From: B30-G6 sp963701385
GTDB taxonomy: Bacteria > Desulfobacterota > Desulfobacteria > Desulfobacterales > B30-G6
Direction: 5' to 3'
DNA length: 64,000 bases
NCBI GenBank assembly: GCA_963701385.1
Contig: CAVOZW010000015.1
Coordinates: forward strand, 1-64,000
Part shown: positions 16,059 to 27,051 of the stretch, one piece after another
Layout of the letters: each line of letters starts with the position of its first letter
How positions within the stretch are numbered: position 1 is the stretch's first letter
Notes under the pieces: model-generated
Told to the model about the DNA's origin: nothing
Database searches by the model: none
The model's input: only the letters and a program-made list of their open reading frames with translations
Program-made: the position numbers and the translations under genes

Positions 16059-16675
16059 CCGAGGCGTTTACATATGCTGGACTTCTTCTCCTGGCTTATC
16101 TGTCGGGCTCCATCCCGTTTGGTCTTCTTTTGTCGGTCATTTTCAGCAATCAGGACATCCGCAACAAGGGGAGTGGAAATATCGGAGCGACCAATGTCCT
16201 GCGTATCGCCGGCGCAAAATTAGGCCTGCTGACACTACTCCTGGATGTATTCAAGGGCGCGCTGCCGGTGTTCATGGCTGTTCATCTGCTGGAAAGCCCG
16301 GCAAGTCTTTGGGGGCAAGCATATGTGTCGCTGATAGCGATATCGGCATTCCTAGGCCATCTTTATCCCCTCTATCTGGGTTTACAAGATGGCGGGAAAG
16401 GGGTGGCAACCGCCTGGGGGTGCTTTTTGGTTATTTCTCCCCTTTCGTCCCTGGTGGTGGTGTTGGTTTTTGTGATGGTGGCCGGTGTCTCAAACAGGGC
16501 CTCCCTGGCATCCTTGTCAGGTGCCGTTGTTCTGCCGATGGCGGTATGGTTCGCGACGCATGCTGCGGTGGCTACTGTTTGCGGCATCGCGGTCTCTACA
16601 TTGATTGTCTTTCGGCACAAACAGAATATTGTGCGGCTTGTGCAGGGAACGGAGCCTGTCATCTGGAAAAGGTGA
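16055..16675 (+). CDS. plsY: Acyl-phosphate:glycerol-3-phosphate acyltransferase PlsY
   Basis: A 206-residue multi-spanning membrane protein with the PlsY motifs: GSIPFG near residue 18, KGSGNIGATNVLR near residue 38, and the GGKGVATAWG motif near residue 112. It transfers an acyl group from acyl-phosphate to glycerol-3-phosphate, the first step of phospholipid synthesis, in the inner membrane. Translation starts at a GTG overlapping the stop of the DUF2914 gene. The gene is full length. It converges on the ispH-ubiA gene with only 42 nt between stops. Confidence 0.93.
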   Translation: MTEAFTYAGLLLLAYLSGSIPFGLLLSVIFSNQDIRNKGSGNIGATNVLRIAGAKLGLLTLLLDVFKGALPVFMAVHLLESPASLWGQAYVSLIAISAFLGHLYPLYLGLQDGGKGVATAWGCFLVISPLSSLVVVLVFVMVAGVSNRASLASLSGAVVLPMAVWFATHAAVATVCGIAVSTLIVFRHKQNIVRLVQGTEPVIWKR

Positions 16676-16717
16676 GGACCAATAAAACATTCCTGGTCAA
16701 GCTTCAAAATGTCCGGG

Positions 16718-18451
16718 CTAAACCAGCATCGACCAGACAAGCGCTACCAGGCCTGCCAAAACAAAATGAGATTCAATCAAAAATTCCAGATGAATACCAG
16801 GCAGCATCAACTCTTTTTCGTTGGCCAGCAATACAAACAGCATCAGGACCGGGCATATGGTTAGAGCAAAACCCAGATGGTTGAAGATACCGGTGGCGCT
16901 TGCCAGAACAAGGATTGCCGTTGAAACCAGAAGCAACAGCTTCAAAACCCACAGGGTTCGTTTTTCGCCCATGAGAATGGGAAGCGTTTCCTTGCCGACA
17001 ATTCTGTCCCCCTGCATGTCCAGAACATCGAAAAACGCCGTTCTCACGAACACAAAGAGCGTTGCCCAGAAAAACGTCAAAATCATTGACAGATCAAGAC
17101 CGCTTAGGCTTTCAAATGATGGAAAGATAGCGCTTACGATACCCCACGCAACCGCAATTAGAATGGTTTTTGATCCCGGGATATCTTTTATCCGTTTGTA
17201 TTTCGGCTGGATCGGAAACCAGTCGGGCACCCATTTCATGTTATAGGAAAAACCAAGAATACTCATAACCAGAAGAATGATAAAAGGCACCCATCCCATA
17301 CGGTATGCCGTCCACAACCCGGCGCCACCTGCGGCTATAGCCAGAATCGATAGCAGCAACCGGTGACGGATATAAAACTCAGATCGATCCGGGTCATTGA
17401 AACGGTCTGATCGCCTTCCCATCAGATGGTTCAGGGTGTGCATGGATTGAACATAAAGCGCGGCGATGAGCATCTGAGGAAAGAACGATTCGATTCCCTG
17501 CAGTCTGGCACAGGCAAAGCAGAGAGACCCGGCTCCTATAGCAACAACAATATTTGTCAAGAGCAGGGATCGCTGGAGCAAATAGAGCGCTTTTCGCCAG
17601 CCGAAAGCCCCCTTGGGTGATAAGGCCTCAAGTTTTCGGTAAATCCGTTTGATGATCCAGTTGGGCGTACTGGCACCGGCGGTAATACCGACACACTCGG
17701 CCGAGGAAAGCGCCTCTAAATCGAGCTCGGTTTCGGTTTCGATGTGATAGACCGGCTTTCCCGCCTGCCTGGCAATTTCGGATAATCGCTGGGTATTACC
17801 ACTGTTGTGTCCGCCAACGACGATAATGGCATCCACCAATTGGGTGAGGCGAAGAACTTCCGCCTGTCGCCTTTCCGTCGAATCACAAATCGTGTCAAAA
17901 ACCTTATAGTGGGGATGCCGAGCGGAAGCCCATTTCCTGACATCATCAAAAAGACGTACATTTTGGGTGGTCTGGGCAACGATGATGGCTTTTTCAAATT
18001 CGGGCAACACCTTCAGGGCCTGGAGATTGTCCGCTACGTATCCGCTGTCTTCTGCATAGCCCAACAGGCCCACAACCTCCGGATGATCCTTGTCGCCGAC
18101 AATGATGGATGCGTAGCCTTTTTGAGCATGCTTGCGAATAATTGTTTGAACCTTGATGACCCGTGGACACGTGGCGTCTATCACGTTGAAACCAGCAGAT
18201 GCCAGGGAAGCCTTGATGTTCGGTGGCACCCCATGAGCCCTTATAAGAATGGATCCTGTCCCACTCAAGGGGACGGAATGCTCGGTAGTTATGCCCTTTT
18301 CTTCCAATATGTTAAGGACTTGTGGATTATGAATCAGGGGGCCGAATGTTCGAATAGGGGCATCTTGCTGATGGGCCGTATCGAGGACGATCTCGACCGC
18401 CCTGCGAACACCCATACAAAAGCCAGCAGTTTTGGCAATGAGTACTTTCAC
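16718..18451 (-). CDS. ispH: IspH (HMBPP reductase) fused to a UbiA-type prenyltransferase domain
   Basis: Residues 1-280 are IspH, with Cys12, Cys95 and Cys189 for the [4Fe-4S] cluster, and His41, His73 and His123 of the active site, all at the expected places. IspH makes IPP and DMAPP in the MEP pathway. Residues ~285-577 are a membrane domain with about eight hydrophobic segments and a UbiA second motif DVLDMQGDRIVGKETLP. The first UbiA motif, normally NDxxDxxxD, reads NHLMGRRSD, so two Asp are lost, while FNDPDR follows normally. The fusion would couple isoprenoid supply to a membrane prenyl transfer or a related function. It is the last gene of the parAB-DUF3842-cooT group, 21 nt after cooT. 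Confidence 0.9.
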   Translation of the reverse strand: MKVLIAKTAGFCMGVRRAVEIVLDTAHQQDAPIRTFGPLIHNPQVLNILEEKGITTEHSVPLSGTGSILIRAHGVPPNIKASLASAGFNVIDATCPRVIKVQTIIRKHAQKGYASIIVGDKDHPEVVGLLGYAEDSGYVADNLQALKVLPEFEKAIIVAQTTQNVRLFDDVRKWASARHPHYKVFDTICDSTERRQAEVLRLTQLVDAIIVVGGHNSGNTQRLSEIARQAGKPVYHIETETELDLEALSSAECVGITAGASTPNWIIKRIYRKLEALSPKGAFGWRKALYLLQRSLLLTNIVVAIGAGSLCFACARLQGIESFFPQMLIAALYVQSMHTLNHLMGRRSDRFNDPDRSEFYIRHRLLLSILAIAAGGAGLWTAYRMGWVPFIILLVMSILGFSYNMKWVPDWFPIQPKYKRIKDIPGSKTILIAVAWGIVSAIFPSFESLSGLDLSMILTFFWATLFVFVRTAFFDVLDMQGDRIVGKETLPILMGEKRTLWVLKLLLLVSTAILVLASATGIFNHLGFALTICPVLMLFVLLANEKELMLPGIHLEFLIESHFVLAGLVALVWSMLV

Positions 18452-18472
18452 AAAAATCGCTAATTAGGTGTT

Positions 18473-18658
18473 TTATTCCTTGAAAAAAACCTTGTGGTCC
18501 ACCAGTGAGAGTGAATGGATCCGGGCCTTGATGATTTTCTGATCACCGAAAATACTGACAAGCTTGATGCCGTCACCCTCCGGTTCCACCGTATCCACCG
18601 CTTCCATGATCAACTTTGTCTCGTCGTCTTCGATAAGGTATGCATTCGCTTCACACAT
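18473..18658 (-). CDS. CooT-type nickel-binding small protein
   Basis: A 61-residue protein beginning MCEANAYLI. The N-terminal Cys2 and the conserved sequence MEAVDTVEPEGDG...VSIFGDQ...SLVDHK fit the CooT family, whose founding member binds Ni(II) as a dimer through Cys2 and helps nickel insertion into CO dehydrogenase. No CO dehydrogenase gene is in the window, so the target is unknown. It lies between the DUF3842 gene (65 nt) and ispH-ubiA (21 nt). Confidence 0.8.
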   Translation of the reverse strand: MCEANAYLIEDDETKLIMEAVDTVEPEGDGIKLVSIFGDQKIIKARIHSLSLVDHKVFFKE

Positions 18659-18723
18659 AATGGGAGTCCTTTTTCAATACTGAAAATATTGTTTTGAAAA
18701 AATAGCGCTAAGCTGCTTTGGGC

Positions 18724-19179
18724 TTACAGCTTATGGCGCAAGTCCTTGGTTTCATTTCCATCGAGCTCTCCATCCGCTAGATTTTCCGCTAGCATGGTCT
18801 CTATCAGTCTGGGGAGCGGGCTGGAAGAGGCCCCCACCACAACAACATTCTCCTGCGATAGGGGTATTAAAATTTTTTTGGCCCTGCTCGAGGCGATCGC
18901 TTCGGCCATGCGGGGCGTCAATTCACCTAACATCGCATTGGCCATCACGATGCTGACCGGTCCGATAATAATGTCTGCATGGCGCGAGGTTTGAACAATC
19001 GCGTTCTGACCCGAGGCGCCCCGATTCGCCCCAGCCTTTAGCATATTAGCGGTGGCAACGGCGTTGGTCCCCAGGGCAATAATTTCGATTTGCTCCGTGT
19101 ACCCCGCATCCCTGAGTTTTTTGATGATGGTGCTGCCGATACCCCCGCCCTGCCCATCGATTATGGCAATGGTCTTCAT
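18724..19179 (-). CDS. DUF3842 family protein
   Basis: A 151-residue protein starting MKTIAIIDGQGGGIGSTI, a Rossmann-like nucleotide-binding start, with conserved stretches GTNAVATANMLKAGA, GPVSIVMANAMLGELT and IPLSQENVVVVGA that fit DUF3842. The function is unknown. In other anaerobes the family is found near CooT-like proteins, which agrees with the neighbouring gene. It follows parB by 38 nt on the same strand. Confidence 0.8.
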   Translation of the reverse strand: MKTIAIIDGQGGGIGSTIIKKLRDAGYTEQIEIIALGTNAVATANMLKAGANRGASGQNAIVQTSRHADIIIGPVSIVMANAMLGELTPRMAEAIASSRAKKILIPLSQENVVVVGASSSPLPRLIETMLAENLADGELDGNETKDLRHKL

Positions 19180-19217
19180 GGTTTTACCTTTGAAGTGCTA
19201 AGCTTGCTTCAAACGAT

Positions 19218-20096
19218 CTAGATCTGGTTCAATAGATGCAATAACCGGTCGAGATCCTCGTTGCTGTAAAATTCTATTTCAACCTTGCCCTTCTGACCCC
19301 GTCGTCGAATCTGAACCTTGGTTCCAAAGTTACGCGAAAGCGCCTCAGACATATTTGCGAAATATATCTCGTCAGACCCCTGCTTGCGTTTTTTCGCCTC
19401 ACCGGATTTTCTCTTGAGGCGGTTGACAAGAGATTCTGTCTCCCGCACGGAGAGTCCCTTTGTGACCACCGCCTGCCAGATAGCCGACTGTTGTGCTGTG
19501 TTGGGAATACCAAGCAACGCCCGTGCGTGTCCCATGCTTAAAGCGCCATCGATGATGCTCTCCTTTATCTGTTCAGGCAGCTGTCTTAATCGCAAGAAAT
19601 TGGCCACCGCCGGTCTGCTTTTCCCGACACGCGTCGCCACCTCCTCCTGGTTCAGTTCAAACACGGTAATCAAACGATGATATGCTTCGGCCTCTTCCAT
19701 CGGGTTAAGATTTTCCCGTTGAATATTTTCCACCAGAGATATTTCAAGCAACTGTTTTTCGGTGACCTCTTTTCGCACACAGGGAACCTCTTGATAACCT
19801 GCCAGCTTTGCTGCCCGTAGCCGTCTTTCGCCGGCGACGAGTTCGTAGCCATCCTCGATTCTCCGCACGAGCAGGGGCTGAATAATTCCCTGTTCTTTAA
19901 TGGAAGCACTGAGCGCGGCCAGTTCTTCCTTCTTAAATTTTTTTCTCGGTTGATGGCGATTGGGACGAATGCGTCTGATTTGGCAGTAAAAATAATCCCC
20001 GTCCATGTCCCCCGCCTTACCGATATCCGGGATAAGCGCACCCAGCCCTTTACCAAGCGCTATTTTTTTTCTCTTTTTTATCTGTTCTTTCGGCAT
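19218..20096 (-). CDS. parB: Chromosome partitioning protein ParB
   Basis: A 292-residue ParB/Spo0J protein. The CTP-binding region shows GERRLRAAKLAG and VENIQRENLNPMEEA, the helix-turn-helix follows (TRVGKSRPAVANFLRL), and the C-terminal dimerisation segment is present. It loads onto parS sites as a CTP-dependent clamp and works with ParA in origin segregation. The start lies 33 nt after the parA stop. No canonical parS site was found within the window, so the site is elsewhere. Confidence 0.94.
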   Translation of the reverse strand: MPKEQIKKRKKIALGKGLGALIPDIGKAGDMDGDYFYCQIRRIRPNRHQPRKKFKKEELAALSASIKEQGIIQPLLVRRIEDGYELVAGERRLRAAKLAGYQEVPCVRKEVTEKQLLEISLVENIQRENLNPMEEAEAYHRLITVFELNQEEVATRVGKSRPAVANFLRLRQLPEQIKESIIDGALSMGHARALLGIPNTAQQSAIWQAVVTKGLSVRETESLVNRLKRKSGEAKKRKQGSDEIYFANMSEALSRNFGTKVQIRRRGQKGKVEIEFYSNEDLDRLLHLLNQI

Positions 20097-20129
20097 ATTT
20101 CACATTTTTTGCAAACCCGCGGGAACGGT

Positions 20130-20894
20130 TTAAGGCTGACTTCTAATAACTTCCTCGGCCAGTTGATGATAGCTTTTGGCTCCAATTGAAGCACCATCGT
20201 AAAGAAGAATCGGCTTCCCAAAGCTGGGGGCTTCACCGAGCCGTACATTTCTGGGAACAATCGTCTTGAACACAAGATGCTTGAAATATTTTCTGGCATT
20301 CTCTGCCACCTGATGGGACAGATTGGTTCTCTGGTCAAACATGGTCAGTAAGATACCCGCAATGTTCAGTCTGGGATTTAAACTGTGCTTAATGTGCTTG
20401 ATCGTCTGCAGGAGCTGACTTAATCCTTCCAGAGCATAAAATTCACATTGCAGGGGAATCAGCAATGCATCCGCCGCTGCCATAGCATTCACCGTCAACA
20501 GACTCAGGGAGGGTGGACAGTCGATGATGATATAATCGAAATCGCCGCCCAACTGGGACAGCAGCTTCTTCAATGCCATTTCTCGCTCCTGCGTATTTAG
20601 CATTTCGATGTCAAACCCGATTAATTCGACGCGAGACGGTATGATCTTGAGCAGTGCAATTTCGCTGTCAATAAGAAGCTTGTCAACCGAAGCCTGCCCG
20701 ATCAGACCATGGTACAGCGTTTGTGCCAAGCTGTTTTTATCGACACCCAGTCCAGTGGTGGCATTTGCCTGGGGATCGCAGTCCACCAAGAGGGTCTTTT
20801 TATTGGCCACAGCCAAGGATGCGGCCAAGTTTACAGCGGTGGTCGTTTTGCCTACCCCACCTTTCTGATTTACAATACAGAGCGTTTGCGTCAT
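20130..20894 (-). CDS. parA: Chromosome partitioning ATPase ParA/Soj
   Basis: A 254-residue deviant Walker ATPase with KGGVGKTTTAVNLA at residues 11-24, LVDCDPQANATTG, and DYIIIDCPPSLSLL as Walker B. It drives ParB-parS complexes along the nucleoid. It heads the operon parA-parB-DUF3842-cooT-ispH::ubiA and is divergent from the M48 protease gene, with 109 nt between the starts. A parAB pair usually marks the neighbourhood of the replication origin, but no gidA, gidB or dnaA is present here. Confidence 0.94.
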   Translation of the reverse strand: MTQTLCIVNQKGGVGKTTTAVNLAASLAVANKKTLLVDCDPQANATTGLGVDKNSLAQTLYHGLIGQASVDKLLIDSEIALLKIIPSRVELIGFDIEMLNTQEREMALKKLLSQLGGDFDYIIIDCPPSLSLLTVNAMAAADALLIPLQCEFYALEGLSQLLQTIKHIKHSLNPRLNIAGILLTMFDQRTNLSHQVAENARKYFKHLVFKTIVPRNVRLGEAPSFGKPILLYDGASIGAKSYHQLAEEVIRSQP

Positions 20895-21003
20895 GACAGG
20901 CGTCTATCACAAAAAAACGACTTTGAAAAGGGAAGAGCCGTTTCATTCGTCTGGTCAAAGGGAAAGGTTGATAGCTCTTTCAATCTTTGATAGTATTTCA
21001 GCC

Positions 21004-22434
21004 ATGAAGAAATACGGCAAAATAATCGCAAGCTTGACCCTGGTGCTTCTCCTGGTTCATCTTGCCGGGTCCCCGACGGCCGATGCAATTACCATACAGG
21101 AGGAAGAGGAGTTGTCCAGGGAGTTTCTACGCGTCATCGAGAAACAGTTTGAATTCATCAAGGACCCCTTTGTGGTCGGATACGTGAATAAGATCGGCAG
21201 GATCATTCTTTCTTCCTTGCAGCCCCAGCCGTTTACATATCAGTTTTACATCGTAAAGCAGCATGTATATAATGCATTTGCGACGCCGGCAGGCCATATT
21301 TTTATCAACAGCGGTCTCCTGGAAGGGCTCGAGAGCGAAGAAGAAATCGCTGGAATCATAGCCCATGAAATCGCACATGTCGTCAGCCGACACATCTCCC
21401 AGAATGTAGACCGCTCTCCTAAAATCGGTCTGGCAACACTGGCGGGTATCGCTGCGGGTATCTTTATCGGTGCCGGTGGTGCTGCAGCACTTGGAAATGC
21501 GGTTGTCGTCGGGTCCATGGCGGCCGGTCAATCAGCCTCCCTGGCCTACAGCCGAGAAGATGAGCTGCAAGCAGATCAGCTTGCCCTGGATTATCTCACC
21601 CGTGCCGGGTATAGCAGCAAAGGTCTTCTCACCGCTATGCAGAAAATGCGTAGTAAACAGTGGTTTGGAACGGATCAGATTCCAAATTACCTTATGACCC
21701 ACCCCGCCTCTGAAGAGCGTATGGGATATATCGACACCCATCTTTCAAGTAACCCACTAATGGAAAAGAACCAAAGACCTATTGATCTAGATGAATTTCG
21801 ATTGGTGCAGGCAACAGTTTCGGGAAAGTTCGGCGATGGGAATCTCGCACTGACAGCGTTTGAATCTAAGCTCAAGGTCAAGCCCGGGGACGCCATCTCG
21901 CTCTATGGCAAGGCACTCGCACTGGCACAGCTCGGTGATTATCTGAACGCGGTGAACAATATGAGAGCTGCCTTGGAAAAAAACGCCCTCAATCCGGTCA
22001 TGTTGAAGGAACTGGGACGCATCTATTTTTTAGAAGGTCAATACCCCAAAGCGCTTCAGACACTTGAGGGATCGGTCGGGCTGGCACCCGAAGACAGCGA
22101 AGGTCTTTACTACCTTTCCCGGACCCGAATGGAACTCGGAGACCTGGACAAAGCCGCCCAAGGTTTTAACACGATTATAAAAAGAAATCCAAAAGAAACA
22201 GAAGCATATCTTTTTCTTGGCAACATATACGGCATGCAGAATAATCTCGGCCAAGCACATTATTATCTCGGTAAATTCAACCAATTGAAAAGGCGTTGGA
22301 AGACAGCGCTCGTCCATTTGGAAAAAGCGCTGTCTATTATTAGCGACCCAAAACAAAAAGAAGAGGTCGAAACCCTGCTCAAGCAGGTCAAAAAAGCAGC
22401 CAAGCGCGAGGCCCAGGAAAAAGAAGCGGAATAG
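21004..22434 (+). CDS. M48 family metalloprotease with TPR repeats (BepA-like)
   Basis: A 476-residue exported protease. A signal peptide (residues ~1-28) precedes the peptidase M48 domain with zinc motif HEIAH at residues 121-125 and the third ligand in REDELQAD; the C-terminal ~180 residues are TPR-like repeats (SLYGKALALAQLGDY, LKELGRIYFLEGQY, EAYLFLGNIYG). The arrangement matches BepA/YfgC, a periplasmic protease and chaperone for outer-membrane proteins. I chose the ATG at 21004 because the upstream reading has no signal peptide. It is divergent from parA and convergent with fusA. Confidence 0.88.
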   Translation: MKKYGKIIASLTLVLLLVHLAGSPTADAITIQEEEELSREFLRVIEKQFEFIKDPFVVGYVNKIGRIILSSLQPQPFTYQFYIVKQHVYNAFATPAGHIFINSGLLEGLESEEEIAGIIAHEIAHVVSRHISQNVDRSPKIGLATLAGIAAGIFIGAGGAAALGNAVVVGSMAAGQSASLAYSREDELQADQLALDYLTRAGYSSKGLLTAMQKMRSKQWFGTDQIPNYLMTHPASEERMGYIDTHLSSNPLMEKNQRPIDLDEFRLVQATVSGKFGDGNLALTAFESKLKVKPGDAISLYGKALALAQLGDYLNAVNNMRAALEKNALNPVMLKELGRIYFLEGQYPKALQTLEGSVGLAPEDSEGLYYLSRTRMELGDLDKAAQGFNTIIKRNPKETEAYLFLGNIYGMQNNLGQAHYYLGKFNQLKRRWKTALVHLEKALSIISDPKQKEEVETLLKQVKKAAKREAQEKEAE

Positions 22435-22495
22435 TCGGGAAAAGAATCTGCTCTGACGTAACCCAAAGGGCTGGTATTTGTGGGATAAAGCCAAA

Positions 22496-24537
<2,042 letters not shown>

Positions 24538-24541
<4 letters not shown>

Positions 24542-25116
24542 CTGACAAATAGCATGTTGGCTCGGAAGGGAAAGCGGAGATCGACATGTCCTGCCAGTGT
24601 CGCCACCTCTTTTCCTTCTATCAGGATTTTCACGGTTTCAATTTCCGGAATATTTAAGATCAACGAATTCACCATTGAATAGATGGTCATCAATTCTAAT
24701 TTAGCACCCCCCGGATGGTGATCCCGAATCTCACGAGACAGGTCTACATAGGCAGTGCGGTTCTGCAAAATGTAGAGCCCTCTCAGAATCGTCCCCTCTG
24801 GAATCGTCCGTTCCAGGGACTGCTTGGGTCCTTCCAACAAGGCCTTGATAATCTGAACACCTAAGGCTTCAGATCGACTACTGGCTGAAAGAGATCTTTG
24901 CTCTGAAATTAAAAAGGAATTATCGCTGTCTGAAAAATAGAGATGGACCATGATTCTGTCCGATGACTTTTCAGACTGCGCCTGATTCTCGGGTGTAACC
25001 GTGTTGTTGGTAGCGGAATCCTGGCAGCCCGCCCACAAAACCAGACCCAGGATACCGAACAAACACAAACCTGCCGGACTGGCCACTATTTTGGCTTTCA
25101 GCACCATTTTGCCCAT
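24538..25116 (-). CDS. GerMN-domain lipoprotein
   Basis: A lipoprotein signal ends at WAGC (Cys31 from the ATG at 25116, which has AGGGAA 8 nt upstream). Residues ~60-185 match the GerMN fold: VHLYFSDSDNSFL, KALLEGPKQSLERTIPEGT, TAYVDLSREI and a VNSLILNIPEIETVKILIEGKEV end. In Firmicutes this domain acts in spore germination and elsewhere it is in envelope proteins of unknown role. Longer frames reach a TTG at 25134. It overlaps fusA by 4 nt. Confidence 0.8.
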
Positions 25117-25317
25117 TCGAAAATTCCCTGTCAAAGAACTGGATTTTTATGCCAATCTGGGGATGATGTCAATAGAAAGGCGTTATGCAAACGAAAGATA
25201 AACTCGAGATGACGGCTGCAAAGGGGTTTCAATAAAGAATGCTAATTCTTTCTTCGAAATCTGTTTCGATAGAACGCTTTCATGACGTATTTAATTTTAA
25301 GTACAATCCCGTGATTG

Positions 25318-25345
25318 ATAAAATCGTGTAACGATTTTATTTTTT
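25318..25345 (+). terminator. Perfect terminator-type hairpin upstream of the cytochrome gene
   Basis: ATAAAATCGT (25318-25327) and ACGATTTTAT (25331-25340) form a 10-bp stem with a 3-nt loop followed by five T on the plus strand. No plus-strand protein gene lies just upstream, since the GerMN gene is divergent. It may end a small RNA or act as an attenuator in the leader of the cytochrome c3 gene 68 nt downstream. Confidence 0.6.
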
Positions 25346-25412
25346 CATTGAAAGTTCCTTTAAGACGTATTATAGCAAACGAGATTTTTCCGGAATCTCA
25401 AGGGGGATATTG

Positions 25413-25889
25413 ATGCAGAAACAATACCTGTTGATGGTAGGGGTCGCCATACTCGCACTGTTCAGTTTCGGTTTGGTCATCGCCGGAGAATCCGAGGAAA
25501 GCATGTGCATTCCCATGGGCACGATTGTCATCGAGCCGCCCGTTCAGACTGAATCGAAAAGGGCAGCTGTTGCGTTCCCCCATGCAACCCATTTCGGTTA
25601 CACCTGCAATACCTGCCATCACAAATGGGATAGAAAAACCGCTCTACTTTCGTGCATGGCCACAGGTTGCCATGACGCGGCAATAAGCCCAAAAAAAACG
25701 GAAGGACAAAAGGTTGATCCGGATGTTGCCATCCGATATTTCAAGACGGCCTATCACAGCGCCTGTATCGGGTGCCACAAAAAAATAAAACAACAAAACA
25801 AAGAAATTGAAAAATCATATCGTTCGCTTACGACACCCATCCAGAGCAGCGGCCCCACCGGTTGTACCGAATGCCACCCCAAAGAATAA
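25413..25889 (+). CDS. Tetrahaem cytochrome c3-family protein
   Basis: A 158-residue exported cytochrome. A signal peptide covers residues 1-25. Four haem sites are present: CNTCH at 65-69, CMATGCH (CX4CH) at 81-87, CIGCH at 118-122 and CTECH at 151-155, with distal His candidates at 57, 60, 70 and 115. This is the cytochrome c3 pattern; such proteins carry electrons between periplasmic hydrogenases or formate dehydrogenases and membrane complexes in sulfate reducers. AGGGGG precedes the ATG at 25413. A 6-bp hairpin (25381-25399) lies just before the ribosome site, and a strong terminator follows the stop. Confidence 0.9.
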   Translation: MQKQYLLMVGVAILALFSFGLVIAGESEESMCIPMGTIVIEPPVQTESKRAAVAFPHATHFGYTCNTCHHKWDRKTALLSCMATGCHDAAISPKKTEGQKVDPDVAIRYFKTAYHSACIGCHKKIKQQNKEIEKSYRSLTTPIQSSGPTGCTECHPKE

Positions 25890-25930
25890 CAAAAGCCGAC
25901 GGGATCGATGATCCAACCGGCTTTTGTTTT
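25890..25930 (+). terminator. Rho-independent terminator after the cytochrome gene
   Basis: CAAAAGCCG and CGGCTTTTG form the outer stem and GGATC/GATCC the inner stem, ending in TTTT. It begins one base after the stop codon. The mirrored A-run upstream means it could also stop minus-strand transcripts of the TRAP operon. Confidence 0.85.
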
Positions 25931-25950
25931 AACTGATCTGACCTCGCTCG

Positions 25951-27051
25951 TTATCCTTTCAGAGAATATTTCTTCATGATACCGTTATAGTAAGCTTTCT
26001 CTGAAATGCTACCCCAGGTCCCGATCTCCTTCGAGAATTTTTTAAAGGATTCGTTGACCTTTGTGGCCATGGGACTTTTGGCCGCCTCTTCTTCGACAAC
26101 CGCTTCGGCCAGCGGCATCAATGCGCTGAGTACGGAATCCGGAAAAGGAACCACAGGCACCTTGTGCTTATTGATCAATGTCTGCAGCGCAGCGCCATTG
26201 CGGGCATCGAACTGGGCAAGCACCCAGTGCTCGTTTTCAACACAGGCGGCATCGACAATCTGCTGCAGGTCCTTGGGAAGCGACTCATACGCTTTTTTAT
26301 TGAAAAAATATTCCAGATAGGTTCCAGGCTCATGCCACCCCGGATAATAGTAGTATTTGGCCGCCTTGAAGAAACCAAATCGCAGACCGTGCAACGGTCC
26401 TACCCACTCGGTCGCATCGATGACGCCACGCTCCAGGGATGTAAAAATTTCACCACCCGGAAGCAGGACAACCGTTCCGCCGGCCTTGGCGATGACCTTT
26501 CCGCCCAACCCGGGTATTCGCATTTTAAGACCCTTGAAATCGTCGATCGAATTGATTTGTTTGTTGAACCAGCCGCCCATCTGCACCCCGGTGGAACCGC
26601 CCGGTCTGGGAATGAGGTTAAAGGGTGCATAGACTTCTTCCCACAACTTCAAACCGTCCCCACCATGAAACCATGCCGACATCCCCTGGGCATTCAACCC
26701 AAAGGGTACCGCCGCGAACCACTGGGTTGCCGGCTCCTTGCCCGCCCAGTAATAGGATGCACCGCTGCCCACTTCAACCGTACCATCCGACACTGCCTGA
26801 AAGCTTTCCATGGCCGGCACCAGTTCGCCGGCTGCAAACACCTGAATCTTCAAACGCCCATTGGAAATTTCGTCGATTCTTCTTGCCAGTCGTTCACACC
26901 CCTCCTGAAGCACATCCAGCTTGGGAGGCCATGTGGTGACCATTTTCCAACGATAAGACTGTTGTGCCAGAACCGCCGGCGCATTCACTGTCGCTGCTGC
27001 CACGGCAGCAGCCCCCACTCCCGCTTTCTTCAAAAAATCTCGTCTCTTCAT
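25951..27051 (-). CDS. TRAP transporter solute-binding protein (DctP/TakP type)
   Basis: A 366-residue periplasmic binding protein. The N-terminus MKRRDFLKKAG with a hydrophobic Ala-rich stretch is a Tat-type signal, cleaved near VLA. The body is DctP-like (SYRWKMVTTWPPKLD, VPFGLNAQGM, LKMRIPGLGGKV, DATEWVGP), most like the TakP group that binds 2-oxo acids or lactate. AAGGAGGT lies 6 nt before the ATG. It is the third gene of dctQ-dctM-dctP reading from 29074 downward, separated from dctM by 167 nt. Confidence 0.88.
   Translation of the reverse strand: MKRRDFLKKAGVGAAAVAAATVNAPAVLAQQSYRWKMVTTWPPKLDVLQEGCERLARRIDEISNGRLKIQVFAAGELVPAMESFQAVSDGTVEVGSGASYYWAGKEPATQWFAAVPFGLNAQGMSAWFHGGDGLKLWEEVYAPFNLIPRPGGSTGVQMGGWFNKQINSIDDFKGLKMRIPGLGGKVIAKAGGTVVLLPGGEIFTSLERGVIDATEWVGPLHGLRFGFFKAAKYYYYPGWHEPGTYLEYFFNKKAYESLPKDLQQIVDAACVENEHWVLAQFDARNGAALQTLINKHKVPVVPFPDSVLSALMPLAEAVVEEEAAKSPMATKVNESFKKFSKEIGTWGSISEKAYYNGIMKKYSLKG

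Noticed and set aside
16018..16884. Long plus-strand frame over plsY
   Set aside because: Shadow of plsY in another frame; composition is atypical and it runs into the convergent ispH-ubiA gene.
18724..22434. A parS site near parAB
   Set aside because: No TGTTTCACGTGAAACA-like sequence was found; the partial match TGTTTCAC near 12472 is not palindromic.
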